Shown piece by piece: positions 26,759-36,354 of a stretch of 64,000 nucleotides of DNA; positions within the stretch are counted from its first letter, which is position 1; the number at the start of each line of letters is the position of its first letter. The stretch spans positions 1,736,001 to 1,800,000 of the forward strand of contig NZ_JAFEUW010000001.1 in assembly GCF_025028335.1 (NCBI RefSeq), read 5' to 3'. The notes below the pieces were generated by a model, which saw only the letters and a program-made list of their open reading frames with translations, was not told the DNA's origin and ran no database searches. The translations under genes and the position numbers were made by a program. Source of the DNA: Brachybacterium sillae (lineage in GTDB: Bacteria > Actinomycetota > Actinomycetes > Actinomycetales > Dermabacteraceae).

Positions 26759-27747
26759 GATCCGTACTGGGTCCTTCCGCGCGTGGCCAGCAACTGCAGG
26801 GCGGCGATGGCGATCGACAGCAGGAAGAAGATCATCGCGTTGGCCATCTGGTACGCGTAATCACCGCCCTCGAAGCCTTCGAAGATCGCCATGGCGACGG
26901 AGCGGGTGGCGATACCCGGCCCGCCGTCGGTCAGGCCGACGATGATGTCGTAGGCGTTGAGATAGTTCTTGAAGCACAGGATCATGTTGATCACGACGAA
27001 TCCCGAGACCAGCGGCAACGTGATGCGCCGCAGAGTCTGCCACCCGGTGGCGCCGTCCAGGGAACTCGCCTCGTACACCTCGTCGGGGATGGTGACCAGT
27101 CCGGCGATGTAGATCAGCATGGTGGAGGGGATCGACTGCCACGCCGTCACAAGCACCACTGCCACCCATGCCCATCGCTCACTGGCCAGGATCGACGTCG
27201 ACAGCCACGACGAACCGAGGGAGGTGCCGAGAGCAGGGAGGGTCTGGGCGAATAGGTACTGGAACACGAAGGCGATGACGATTCCGGAGATCACCATCGG
27301 GATCACGTAGATGGTCCGCAGTGCCGCCACGAAGCGGATCCGCGAGGTCAGCCCGAGGGCCAGCGCGAATGCGACGAGGTTCACCACCAGCGTCGTCACC
27401 AGAGCCACCAATAGGGTGAAGCCGTAGGAGCGGCGCACGTTCTCGTCGCCGAACAGGGCGACGTAGTTGCGCAGCCCGATGAACTCCCAGTCTCCGAAGC
27501 CGATGGAGTTGGTGAGGCTGTACCCGAAGCCCAGCAGGGCCGGGATCGTGATCGCCACGGTCAGCAGCAGCACCGCGGGGGCGAGGAACAGATAGTGCAG
27601 CGGGTCGACGCGACGACGAGGCGTGCGCAGCTGCGATCGGCCGGTGGCGTCGGGACGGCCGGGGTCATCGGCGCGGCCGGCCTGTCCGGGCCCGCGGCCG
27701 GAATCACCGGCATCGCGGCCGGCTTCGTGGGGGATGGCGATGCTCAC
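26755..27747 (-). CDS. Sugar ABC transporter permease, MalF type (330 aa)
   Basis: First permease: six helices with YLFLAPAVLLLTVAITIPAL at the start and the EAA loop TIPDEVYEASSLDGATGWQTLRRITLPL, then GLTDGGPGIATRSVAMAIFE, matching the MalF subfamily for oligosaccharides. The first ~45 residues are a Gly/Asp/Arg-rich cytosolic tail. It lies 13 bases downstream of the binding-protein gene, whose IS insertion probably also reduces transcription into this gene. Confidence 0.92.
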   Translation of the reverse strand: MSIAIPHEAGRDAGDSGRGPGQAGRADDPGRPDATGRSQLRTPRRRVDPLHYLFLAPAVLLLTVAITIPALLGFGYSLTNSIGFGDWEFIGLRNYVALFGDENVRRSYGFTLLVALVTTLVVNLVAFALALGLTSRIRFVAALRTIYVIPMVISGIVIAFVFQYLFAQTLPALGTSLGSSWLSTSILASERWAWVAVVLVTAWQSIPSTMLIYIAGLVTIPDEVYEASSLDGATGWQTLRRITLPLVSGFVVINMILCFKNYLNAYDIIVGLTDGGPGIATRSVAMAIFEGFEGGDYAYQMANAMIFFLLSIAIAALQLLATRGRTQYGS

Positions 27748-27760
27748 TGGGGACCTCCCG

Positions 27761-28754
27761 TCAGGACCGGTACGCGAGGCGCGCCCAGTCGGCGTCCATC
27801 TGGGCGAGGATCCGCTGCGGGTCAGACCCGTTCGCGATCGCCTGGACGTAGTTCTCGGTGGGAATGGACCGGGGGATGAACTGCGAGGCCCCCATGTAGA
27901 AGCGGCCCGCGTCGTAGTACTCGCGCATGCCGACGATCCGCTCGTCGGTCACGGGCGGGGCATCCTGCGTAGTGCCGAAGGCCAGGAATTCCTCGTTGTA
28001 CGGGTTCTGCACCTCGGGCCGCATGAGGTACTTCAGGAACGCGCGGCCGCCGTCACGGTTCTTCGCAGCTTCCGGCACCCAGAGCGACAGGTCGATGTTC
28101 ACCCGCACCTTGGTGTCGTCCGGGTTCTCCGTCATGGGCAGGGGGAAGGTGCCCAGCCGCACGTCGGTTCCGGCCTTCTCGATCTCCCCGAACGCCCACG
28201 GACCCTGGAAGTACATCGCCCCAGCCCCCTGCGCCATCGCCGTGTTGCCGTCGCCGTAGCCACGGTTCGGGGCGTCACGGTTCGTGAACGGCAGCAGTTG
28301 GACCATGCGCTGCATCGGCTCGGCGAAAGTGCGTTGGAACGACACCTCCGAGTCGGGCCCCACCTCCTCGCCGAGCTCCCGCATCCGCGTGTAGAACTCC
28401 CGCACATCGACCAAGCCGCCGATGGTGTAGTCGAACAGGCCCTGGGTGATCGTCCATGGATCGAGGAACGTGGAGTAGATCGGCGTGATGTCCGCGGATT
28501 GCAGCCGTTCGCAGATCTCCAGGAACTGCGACCAGGTGGTGGGTACCTCCAGGCCGTTGTCCTCGAAAATCTGCTGGTTGTAGATCACTGACGCGGCGGT
28601 GACGGAGTACGGGAGCACCGAGGTGCGGCCCTCATAGGTGGGGTACCAGTCGGCGAGCTCCGCGACATCGGGACGGATGCGGCCTGCCTCCGGCAGGTCG
28701 GCGAGGTCCGACAGGGCGCCGCGCTCCATGAAGCGCCCCATCTCCAGGTTGTAG
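27761..28754 (-). pseudogene. Sugar-binding lipoprotein, C-terminal part (split by IS1380)
   Basis: About 331 C-terminal residues of a family 1 extracellular solute-binding protein, beginning YNLEMGRFMERGALSDLADL. It contains GAGAMYFQGPWAFGEI and FLKYLMRPEVQNPYNE, typical of the second lobe and C-terminal helix of sugar-binding proteins. The N-terminal part lies beyond the IS. Joining 30672-30407 to 28754-27761 gives exactly 420 codons with no stop, showing that the gene was intact before insertion. Confidence 0.9.
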
Positions 28755-28759
28755 TTCAG

Positions 28760-30406
28760 CCTGGATCCGCCGAGCCGGTTTTCGTGGCGTCGTGAAGGCG
28801 TTTCGGGCGCGGGCTGAGTAGGCGTTTCGGAGAAGGGTGTGAAAGGTCTGCCGGTCTGCCCGGCTTTTCCACTTCGGGTTCCTTCTCGTCGGGACAGGGG
28901 CTGGCGGTCAAGCCGCTCTTGGTCGTGGACTGCTGGCGGCGTCGAATAGCGTTTCCCAGTCGGGTTGCCAGGGCCAGTTGCGTGGAAGGTGGAGCAGCCA
29001 GGAACGGGCGCGGTTGGCGATCCTGGCCGGCACGGCGATGAGGTGAGCGCGGATCGTGGCGGTCCTGGCTCGGGCGTGGAACTTCGAGGCGAGCACGCCG
29101 GCGGCCCGGGTGAGGTTGAACGCGATCGCCGCGAGCACGGCCCAGGCGCTGTTGGCGGTGAAGACCCCGGAGGGGCAGTGCGCCAGCGGCCCGTTCTTCA
29201 GGTCCGCGATGACCTGTTCGATGATGGCGTGGTCGCGGTGGGCGGCCTCTGCCTCGAGCATCGACAGCGGTGAGTCGGTGAAGACCGCGTGGTAGCGGTA
29301 GGCGGTGAACAGCCCGTCCTGCTCGCCGGTGGCGGTGGCGGGGTTGAGCCGCTTGACCCGGCGCACGATCAGCCGGGCGGTGACGTGGTCGGCCTTCTTC
29401 CGGGAGGTGAAGGCGGTGTAGGGGATCTCGGCGACTTCCGCATCGGAGATCCACCGCTGCTCGGCTTCGTCCCAGATCGACTCCGGGTACTTGATCCCCA
29501 CCCAGGCCTCCTCCGGGATCTGGGAGATGGCGGCGACCACGCCCGCGTCCATCCTGGCGGTGATGGAGAAGTAGGCCCCGGTCCGGCGCAATGCGGCGAT
29601 GACGTCGTGCTGGTAGAACGCGGAGTCGGCCCGCCCGGTGATCTGCCCGCCGGCCCCGGCCTTGCGGGCGGTGGCCATGGCCTCGGCGATCATCCGGTGA
29701 GCCCCGCGCGGTGACTTCACCGACCCCTTGCGCAGCCGGATGGCGGCGATCACTGGCGCCGCCAGTGGCGTGGACACCGTGGCCACCAGCGCGTTGAGCC
29801 CTTTGACCTTGTTGTAGCCATACCCCGCGCCCTGCTTGGCGTACCCGTGGGTCTGCCGGATGGTGTCGTCGATATCCAGGTAGGCCATCCCCTCAGCGCC
29901 GCGCACCAGTCCCGGCACCCGCGCGGTCAGCGCGATCAGCAGCCGGGAGTTGATCGCATCCAGCTGGCGCACGTGCCCGAACGTGTAACCGCGAAGGTGG
30001 GTGCCCAACGTCGTCGGCGCCCGGCGGGCGGTGAACGCCCGGCCCATCCCGCCGTGGCGCAGCAGGTCCATGTCGCTGATGCTGTCCGCCCCGGCGACCA
30101 TCCCCGCGACCAGCGCCGGCACCTTCACCGCCGCGTTCGCCCCGGCACTACCAGCCACCGTGACGAACTCCTCGACGAGATCCGACAGGCCGGCGGACTC
30201 GGCCAGCAACATCACCGGCACCAACCCCGCGGCCGCGATCAGGTTGTCGTCATCGAACTCGGCAGAGAAATTGTGGGAGACTCGCACTACCGGTGCTCCT
30301 GTTGCTCAACGGGTTTGGAACCTTCGCCAGTCCCATTCTCGCTGGTCACAGGAGCATCCGGCTGTTACGACTCACCTCCCGCACTCACCCGGCCGGCGGA
30401 TCCAGG
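28760..30406. mobile_element. IS1380-family insertion sequence (1647 bp)
   Basis: Terminal inverted repeats start CCTGGATCCGCCGAGCCGGT on one side and CCTGGATCCGCCGGCCGGGT on the other. A 5-bp target duplication TTCAG flanks the element at 28755-28759 and 30407-30411. One transposase gene fills most of it. Intact ends and duplication indicate recent insertion and possible mobility. Confidence 0.95.
28908..30287 (-). CDS. IS1380-family transposase (459 aa)
   Basis: DDE transposase with GADSISDMDLLRHGG near the N-terminus, catalytic residues in YLDIDDTIRQTHGYAKQG (first Asp), GRADSAFYQHDVI (second Asp) and HAIIEQVIADLKNGP (Glu), in the order and spacing of the IS1380 family. Full length and uninterrupted. 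Same orientation as the gene it disrupts. Confidence 0.93.
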   Translation of the reverse strand: MRVSHNFSAEFDDDNLIAAAGLVPVMLLAESAGLSDLVEEFVTVAGSAGANAAVKVPALVAGMVAGADSISDMDLLRHGGMGRAFTARRAPTTLGTHLRGYTFGHVRQLDAINSRLLIALTARVPGLVRGAEGMAYLDIDDTIRQTHGYAKQGAGYGYNKVKGLNALVATVSTPLAAPVIAAIRLRKGSVKSPRGAHRMIAEAMATARKAGAGGQITGRADSAFYQHDVIAALRRTGAYFSITARMDAGVVAAISQIPEEAWVGIKYPESIWDEAEQRWISDAEVAEIPYTAFTSRKKADHVTARLIVRRVKRLNPATATGEQDGLFTAYRYHAVFTDSPLSMLEAEAAHRDHAIIEQVIADLKNGPLAHCPSGVFTANSAWAVLAAIAFNLTRAAGVLASKFHARARTATIRAHLIAVPARIANRARSWLLHLPRNWPWQPDWETLFDAASSPRPRAA

Positions 30407-30672
30407 TTCAGACAGCCGAGGTCCGGCGGCGAGCTGCGCACGAAGCTGGCCGACAGATTCGTCGCGATGTCGTGCTGCACCCAGTAGTCCGACTGGGAGC
30501 GTGTGAAGGCTGCGGCGAGACGGGAGAAATAGGGGATCGCCTCGGGTTTCGACTCGTAGAACAGCACGTGCTCGGCGCCACCGCGGGCAGAGGTGCCGCA
30601 GGACGCGAGGGCGAGGGAGGCCAGGCCACCCCCCATCAGGGCCCGTCGGCTCAGCGTCGGATGCGTGGTCAT
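30407..30672 (-). pseudogene. Sugar-binding lipoprotein, N-terminal part (split by IS1380)
   Basis: First 88 codons: MTTHPTLSRRALMGGGLASLALASCGTSARG shows a Tat-like SRR motif and a lipobox LASC with Cys25 as the lipidated residue. Next comes ESKPEAIPYFSRLAAAFTRSQ, the first strand and helix of a sugar-binding protein. The IS end interrupts the codon after PPDLGCL. Without the second lobe no binding protein can form, so the importer is probably inactive. Confidence 0.88.
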
Positions 30673-30759
30673 GCGGCCTCCCGGGGTCGAAATGCGAAGG
30701 GCGCGGCACGGCGGATGGCCCACGGTGGTCGGCCGTCGCCGGGCGCCCCGGTGTGAGTG

Positions 30760-30788
30760 AACCTATGGGTGCCCCCGGGGGTCGTCAA
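30760..30788 (-). promoter_or_regulatory. Promoter of the sugar-binding-protein operon
   Basis: On the minus strand TTGACG (30788-30783) and TAGGTT (30765-30760) are separated by exactly 17 bases. The spacer contains the palindrome CCCCCGGGGG. It lies ~90 bases upstream of the lipoprotein start. Confidence 0.65.
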
Positions 30789-30870
30789 GGACGAGAGTCC
30801 CTGGCGGACCGTGTAGCTGTGGTGTCACGGCGGCACCAGGTCCGCCGCCCCGCCCCACCCCCGCCCCACC

Positions 30871-31173
30871 TCACGGCTGCAGCGCCAGGGCCTCCTCCAC
30901 GGCGGCGACGAACGCGTCCATCCCCACGGGCTCACGGTGGAACTCCCCGTCGTAGGCGACCACCATCCAGCGGACGATGTGGCTGCCGGGCGCCTGCGCC
31001 TTGCCGATGGCCACGTTGATCCCGCGGGGGTCACTGACCACCAGGAGCGGGCCGGGGCGGGAATCGTCGATCCAGTCCTCCCATTCGGGGTGCGCGGCCA
31101 CGAGGGCGTCCCGGATCTTCATCTTCTCGAGCTCGCGGCCGATGCCGTCGAGCATCTCTGAGGTGGGGAACAT
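30871..31173 (-). CDS. Small conserved-looking protein of unknown function (100 aa)
   Basis: Not recognised. Acidic soluble protein: an N-terminal helix (EMLDGIGRELEKMKIRDALVAAHPEWEDWI) and alternating strands (PLLVVSDPRGINVAIG, IVRWMVVAYDGEFHREPVG), ending in a helix AFVAAVEEALAL. The balanced composition and codon use support a real gene. The ATG is followed by FPTSEML and preceded on its strand by AGGAGGC. It marks the last core gene before the transfer-gene scar. Confidence 0.65.
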   Translation of the reverse strand: MFPTSEMLDGIGRELEKMKIRDALVAAHPEWEDWIDDSRPGPLLVVSDPRGINVAIGKAQAPGSHIVRWMVVAYDGEFHREPVGMDAFVAAVEEALALQP

Positions 31174-31229
31174 GGGGTGCCTCCTATCAGGTGGCGGATC
31201 GTGGGCGTGCGGGCGGTGAACCCTCGCGG

Positions 31230-32154
31230 AGAAGTGTCGCGGGAGCGACTGACATCTGAAGCCGCGTCACCTCTCGGCGGCATCGCTGCGGACCGGGTGG
31301 CGTCGCTGTGGATTCAAGGGCGCACTGGAGACCGGGCCCAGTCGGGCCCACTCATCGACCGCGCCGGCCCCGCCGGCGAACGCCACGCCACCACCCTCTC
31401 CCTTTCCCTCGACATGAGAAACGCGACGCGGCAGATCCGCACCGTCGGCGGCGGGATCCGCGGCGCCGCCGCCGTCCTGCGCCAAGAGATGAACACCCTC
31501 ACCGCCGCGCTCCGCTCAGCCGACCTCACTCCATCCGACTGGCTCGCCCCCGGACAGATCGCAGTGATCCTGCGCTCGGCCTACGACCCCGCCATCGCCG
31601 CCACCCTGGAACGCCACGGCCAGATCGGCCACGACCTCGCCACCGCCGGCCCGGTCGCGGTCAACGAAACCTGGAGTCGGATCCGCACCGACTCCGCCCA
31701 CCACGCCGTGCTGTGGATCAGCGAATGGCCCCGCTCCATGGTCTACCCAGGCTTCCTCTCACCCATCCTGCTCTCCAGCGGAATCCAACGGTCGTTCTCC
31801 CTGATCTGCACCCCTATGCGCTCCGACCAAGCCGCCCGCGACATCCGCAAGAAGAAAGTCGAGCACATCTCCGACCAAGCCCAACGCGCCAAAATCGGGC
31901 AAATCGAAGACGCTTCCCAGACGGCTGAGTACCACGATGTCCTCCAGCAAGAAGCCGACCTCACCGCCGGCCACGGCATCCTGCGCTACACCGGCCTCAT
32001 CACCATCACCGCCACCACGATCGAAGACCTCGACGCCCACGTCGCCGCCCTCGAACAGGCCGCCATCCAAGCCAACTGCGAAACCCGACTCTTCGCCGGG
32101 CAACAAGCCAAAGCCTTCACCGCTGCAGCCCTACCCCTGTGTCGGCAGGTCTGA
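31230..32154 (+). pseudogene. Fragment of an SCO6880-like conjugation-associated protein
   Basis: Around 300 residues resembling the N-terminal domain region of SCO6880-family proteins encoded beside VirB4/TraG-like ATPases in actinobacterial conjugative elements: ADRVASLWIQGRTG, a QEMNTLTAALRSADL segment, VILRSAYDPAIAATLERHG, IQRSFSLICTPMRSDQAARDIRKKK and FAGQQAKAFTAAALPL. The N-terminal membrane segment is missing and the protein ends just after AAALPL, where the family normally continues with a Gly-Leu turn. The open frame begins at 31177, but the first residues look unrelated. No other transfer genes are near. Confidence 0.6.
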
Positions 32155-32179
32155 GAGAGCTGTCGCCTGTCGAGTCGGG

Positions 32180-33010
32180 TCAGGAAGTGGTGATCGTGTT
32201 CAGACGGCTGGTGATCCCTCTGGACAGCGCGGCGCGTCCTTCATCGTTGTTCAGGTACTTGAGTGCCCGAATCCCTTGAAGGTCGAAGGGAATGTCACTC
32301 ATGGACTGGGCAACCAGGATGGTGTCGCGTCCAAGCGTGTGCGCGATACCGGTTTCGTAGAAGACGTTGGGATTCTTTTCGCTGAGATCGGCGATGACGA
32401 CGCGGGCGCGCCAGATGAGGCTGAGCACGTCGTCGAGGATGCGGTCTCGTTCCCAGATGTTGTCGGCACGCAGACAACGCATCCCTGCCGCTTCGATGCC
32501 TTCCTTCAGGGACTCATACACCGCCGAAAAGGCCGGGCTGAATGGCATCATCACCGCCACGAGGTCAGGTTCGAAAGGTTGTGAGGTTGGGAACTGGAAC
32601 ACCTTGGGCTTAACCCTGGCAGAGAGCTCTTGGTCGAGGACGCGGTACAAGTCAACATCCTTGACAGCCCAGTGCGTCCGATGGAACTCCCAATCAGTGA
32701 TGTCCAAAACGCCCGCTGCCGCCTCGATTCTGGGCGAGGGAATCGGTGCAATCGCGGGGTTAGGGACAAAGGAAAACGTGTAGCCATACCTGGACTTGTT
32801 CACATTTGTGACATGGCCGACGCGAGCGATTTGCGGCTCATCATCGAAACCAGTCTCCGGCATGAGCAGCGTCGGTAGGTTCAAGAGACGCTCGATCCTG
32901 ACCTGGCCTACCTCCGGAGCGAGGTACTCCCGGACATCATCGGCCGTGTGCTCAAGCAAGCGACCAGCTCCGACCTCGCCTCGCGTCAGGCCGATCAGCA
33001 GGTTGTACAT
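32180..33010 (-). CDS. TIR-like / nucleoside deoxyribosyltransferase-like protein (276 aa)
   Basis: The C-terminal ~130 residues match the deoxyribosyltransferase/TIR-like fold: VAVMMPFSPAFSAVYESLKE, a GMRCLRADNIWERDRILDDV stretch, RARVVIADLSEKNPNVFYETGIAH with a Glu in the position of the catalytic residue, and TILVAQSMSDIPFDLQG. The N-terminal ~140 residues are not recognised. The start at 33010 has AGAGGGGA upstream; a longer frame is less likely. Proteins of this kind act as NAD/nucleoside glycosidases in bacterial immunity or as signalling hydrolases; either is inference here. Codon use is less GC-biased than in neighbours, which fits transfer. Confidence 0.65.
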   Translation of the reverse strand: MYNLLIGLTRGEVGAGRLLEHTADDVREYLAPEVGQVRIERLLNLPTLLMPETGFDDEPQIARVGHVTNVNKSRYGYTFSFVPNPAIAPIPSPRIEAAAGVLDITDWEFHRTHWAVKDVDLYRVLDQELSARVKPKVFQFPTSQPFEPDLVAVMMPFSPAFSAVYESLKEGIEAAGMRCLRADNIWERDRILDDVLSLIWRARVVIADLSEKNPNVFYETGIAHTLGRDTILVAQSMSDIPFDLQGIRALKYLNNDEGRAALSRGITSRLNTITTS

Positions 33011-33134
33011 CCCAGCGTCCCCTCTAGCGCACTGACCTCGAACTTGTGTCGAAGTCTCGGGCACCCGTGGCAGCCACGAATGCTCAACCCAAGTATCGCG
33101 CACCCTCCCGACTGCCATGGGCCCACGGTCGATG

Positions 33135-33448
33135 ACGCACACCTCGTAGGCGTACCACCGCTAACCCTGACCCCGCTGCCGTCCGCGGCCGATGACCAGT
33201 GGCACTGCCGCGTGACCTACACCGGGGATGAGGACACGGTGCAGAGGTGGGCGCTGGCGTCGTTCCCGGTGGGCATTCAGCAACCCGCGGCCTCCGATGA
33301 CCTCCCCGGTGTGGTGGAGCTGATCGGGGCCGGGGTGCAGAAGCGGGGCGACCTGGTCGCGACGGGGGAGCGGGGTCCCGTGCGCTATGCCGTGGCGATC
33401 CGCCCCGGCCCGACCCGCACCGTGCAGGTGGGTATCGCCGCCGGGTGA
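33135..33448 (+). pseudogene. C-terminal fragment of an unrecognised protein
   Basis: From about VGVPPLTLTPLPSAADDQWH to the stop the frame has the composition of a real protein (VTYTGDEDTVQRWALASFPVG, VVELIGAGVQKRGDLV) and high third-position GC. Upstream the frame runs into low-GC island sequence with no likely start, so it is probably the 3' end of a core gene cut by the island. Elsewhere in the 33011-33511 gap nothing else is seen. Confidence 0.35.
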
Positions 33449-33511
33449 GCCGACGCGGTCTGTCCCGACGCCAGCGTGCCGCGGGACCGGCCGGACTCAC
33501 CCTCCCGCCGG

Positions 33512-36232
33512 TCAGAGCGCCGCCGACGCTGCGGCGTTCCCGCCCTCCGCCTCCAGCGACACCGCCAGCTGCAGGCGCCCGGTCGGCGCGGTCGTCAGCG
33601 GGACACGCACGGTGCGTCGACCTGCGCGGACCCGCTGGTCCTCAAGACGGCCGACGATCTGCTCGCCGTCCCACAGGTACACCCGCAGCACCCCGCCGAC
33701 GCGTGTGCGCACCCGCGCCGTGACGGCATCACCGCGGCGTCGCACCTGGTCCAGCTGCAGAGAACCGTCGGGCAGGGCCGGGAAGCCGCCCAGGCCCACA
33801 CCGTCGCGTGCGGACTGCAGGATCGACTGCGGCGACTCGACCGACCGGGCCGCCGTGTCCGGGATGATCGGCTCCTCCGGCTCCGACGGCGCCTGCTCCC
33901 GCTCCGGCAGCTCCAGCACACCCCAGCGGTACGGGTCGGCCTGCACACCGGGGAAGGTCGACCAGCCGATGCGTGACTGGCTCACCTTGTTCTGGGTGTC
34001 GGAGTCATAGACGACGACGTTGAACCCGATGTGTGTCGGGTCGACGGTGTCGGGCAGGTCCGCGAAGGGGATCGCGACCTCCAGGTCGTAGCCGCCGCCG
34101 TCGTTCACGTGCGCGTGCATCCGCACCCCGGGAGCGGTCTCCTCGAGCGGCCCCTGATGCTGGTCGTGGTCGCGCCCGCCGACGGCCGGGCCGAGGCCCC
34201 CGCCGTCAGCGGCCGTCGCGGGCAGCACCCCGAGGATGAACGTCGAGGCGGTGTTCTGGCTGGTCCCGCGCGGGTCGATCATGATCTCGACGCTGTCGGT
34301 GCGGAACCGCTGCTTGTTGTCCTCCACCGGCAGCACAGTGCCGAGCACGTCATCGACCACATGCACGAACACGTACAGCGTCTCGTCGTCATAGGTGACG
34401 TGCACCTGCCCGGAGGCATCAGCGGCCGTGACCGGCTCCCCCTCCCACAGGGTGGAGATGTCCAGCGCCTGGCCGGGGTACTCGTCGGCCGCGCGCTCGG
34501 CGTCGATCGTCGCCCCCTGCGTCGGGGACGCTACCAGGCGTGGCACGAGGTGCAGCCCCTGCGGTGTGGGCGCGGCGACACCGCTGGCGGTGGCGGTGAC
34601 CGTCACCGGGTAGACCCCACCGTTCGGTGCCCGGTTCGCCGTCGGCATCGACTCGTCGACACTGGTCAGACGCACCGGCACCCGGCGCTCCTCTCCGGCG
34701 CGCAGCCCCTGCACCGGGAACTGGGCGGGCTCGGCGGTGATCCCCTCGGGCAGCTGCAGCGTCACCACGGCGTTCTGGGGTTGGTCGGTGAGGTTCCGGA
34801 CGAGGACGTCGACGCTCTCGCTGCGGCCGAGCCCGAGGACGCGCCGCGTCGGCACCAGCGCGTCCAGACGCTGCATGCCCAGACGCTCGGTCCACTCCAG
34901 GAACGCCGCGATCTCGGGCCGGTCCTCCAGTCCCGCCTCCACCAGACCCGCGGTGCGCAGCGGCAGCACGTTCCAGCCGCTGCCGGCGCTGCTGGTCACC
35001 TGGGTGCGCAGACGCAGATGCACACCCGGCGCGATACCGCGGGGCACCTGCACCTCGAAGCGGGCGGTCCGGATCTGCCGCGCCGGAACGGTGCCGAGGT
35101 CGACCGCGCGGCTGACCGTCCACCCTTCCGGGGCCTCGAGGGCCACACGAGTGCGCGGCAGAGCCCGACCGGCACCGCCGACCTGCACCTCCACCTGGAC
35201 GGTGCCACCGGGCACCGCCGTGAACCGGTCGGAGGTGATGGCCAGGGTGGTGCCCAGGGGCAGGCCGCCGTCGATCGGCAGGGTGGCGCCGCGCAGCGCC
35301 GCCTCGTCACCGCCACGGGGATCGACCAGTGGGGTGCGCGAATCGATGAGGGTGAACCAGGCCGCGGGGATCTTCGCGGGATCCCCGGTGGTCGGCGGGA
35401 ACGTCGCCCAGCCCTGCGTCTCATAGGCGTGGACCGACAGGTCCCGCACCGCGCTCCAGCGCTTCCCGTGGCGTTCGCTGTAGGTGCCGTTCCACGCACC
35501 GAACACCACGTCGCTGGCGACCTGCGGGGTATATCCGGTGGCGACGGCGTCGGGGCCGGTCGGGGCCTTGCCGTTGGACCCGGAGCGCAGGAGACGCTTC
35601 ACAGTCCACGGCTCGAGGCCCTCGTCGACATGCTCGGGGAACACGTCGCGGCGACCGGCCGTCAGGTACGCCTCCACCGCGTACATCGCGGCCTGCTGGT
35701 GGTTGCCGTGGTTGCCCTCCACGGCCGACGGGTTCATCGTGACGATCACGTCGGGTCGGGTGGCGCGGATGATCCGCACGATCCGGCCCAGCACCTCCCG
35801 CTCACCCCACACCTGGCGGGTCAGCGGCGCCGACAGCGTGTAGAAGAAGTCCACCGCGTCGAGGTTGAACACGTGCTCCACACCGGCCCAGCCGACGGCC
35901 TCGCGCTCCTCCTCCTCGCGGATCAGCCCCAGCGCCGGGCCCTCCTCCAGGCCGACGGCGTTGCCGCCGCCCTCACCGCGGGTCACCGTGATCACCCCGG
36001 CGCGCTGACCCTGGTACTCGTTCCACTGGCCGAAGGCGGCGAGGGTCCAGGCCTCATCGTCGGGGTGGGCGCCGATGAACAGGATGTCGAGGTCCACGGG
36101 GTCGACCGCCAGAGCCCGCTCCGCCGGGGTGAGGCCGACGGCGGGGAGCGCACTGATCCCGGCGCCCAGGCCGAGGGCGGCGCCGCCCTGCAGCAGGTGG
36201 CGGCGGCTCGGACGGAGATCAGTGGCGGTCAT
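33512..36232 (-). CDS. Tat-exported PIG-L deacetylase with NEW3 and CBM9-like domains (906 aa)
   Basis: Secreted multidomain protein. PSRRHLLQGGAALGLGAG (RR at 9-10) is a twin-arginine signal. The PIG-L/LmbE N-acetyl-sugar deacetylase domain follows with the zinc motif IGAHPDDEAWT and NPSAVEGNHGNHQQAA supplying the other His ligands. Around residues 320-570 there are two beta-rich segments, the second of NEW3 type (SVDVLVRNLTDQPQNAVVTLQLPEG). Next comes a CBM9-like domain (TLWEGEPVTAADASGQVHVTYDDETLYVFVHV, RTDSVEIMIDPRG) near 590-760 and a C-terminal beta domain. A role in trimming acetylated glycans outside the cell is inference. Confidence 0.85.
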   Translation of the reverse strand: MTATDLRPSRRHLLQGGAALGLGAGISALPAVGLTPAERALAVDPVDLDILFIGAHPDDEAWTLAAFGQWNEYQGQRAGVITVTRGEGGGNAVGLEEGPALGLIREEEEREAVGWAGVEHVFNLDAVDFFYTLSAPLTRQVWGEREVLGRIVRIIRATRPDVIVTMNPSAVEGNHGNHQQAAMYAVEAYLTAGRRDVFPEHVDEGLEPWTVKRLLRSGSNGKAPTGPDAVATGYTPQVASDVVFGAWNGTYSERHGKRWSAVRDLSVHAYETQGWATFPPTTGDPAKIPAAWFTLIDSRTPLVDPRGGDEAALRGATLPIDGGLPLGTTLAITSDRFTAVPGGTVQVEVQVGGAGRALPRTRVALEAPEGWTVSRAVDLGTVPARQIRTARFEVQVPRGIAPGVHLRLRTQVTSSAGSGWNVLPLRTAGLVEAGLEDRPEIAAFLEWTERLGMQRLDALVPTRRVLGLGRSESVDVLVRNLTDQPQNAVVTLQLPEGITAEPAQFPVQGLRAGEERRVPVRLTSVDESMPTANRAPNGGVYPVTVTATASGVAAPTPQGLHLVPRLVASPTQGATIDAERAADEYPGQALDISTLWEGEPVTAADASGQVHVTYDDETLYVFVHVVDDVLGTVLPVEDNKQRFRTDSVEIMIDPRGTSQNTASTFILGVLPATAADGGGLGPAVGGRDHDQHQGPLEETAPGVRMHAHVNDGGGYDLEVAIPFADLPDTVDPTHIGFNVVVYDSDTQNKVSQSRIGWSTFPGVQADPYRWGVLELPEREQAPSEPEEPIIPDTAARSVESPQSILQSARDGVGLGGFPALPDGSLQLDQVRRRGDAVTARVRTRVGGVLRVYLWDGEQIVGRLEDQRVRAGRRTVRVPLTTAPTGRLQLAVSLEAEGGNAAASAAL

Positions 36233-36278
36233 GCGGGGCTCCTCGGGGTCGGGGGTGCGTGGTGTTGTCGCAGGTCAG

Positions 36279-36354
36279 GGGCGGGGTGCCCCGGTGTCGG
36301 GTCGTGGTCGGAGTGCGGGCGGGGTGCCCGGGTGCGGGGTCGTGGTCGGGGTGT
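36279..36354. repeat. 38-bp tandem repeat, two copies, in a non-coding gap
   Basis: Two imperfect 38-base units start GGGCGGGGTGCCC and contain GGGTCGTGGTCGG. They lie upstream of the deacetylase gene. The whole 36233-36638 gap is G-rich; it also holds an 8-bp inverted repeat CGCGTTTT/AAAACGCG (36554-36561 and 36599-36606). No gene is convincing there. Confidence 0.6.
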
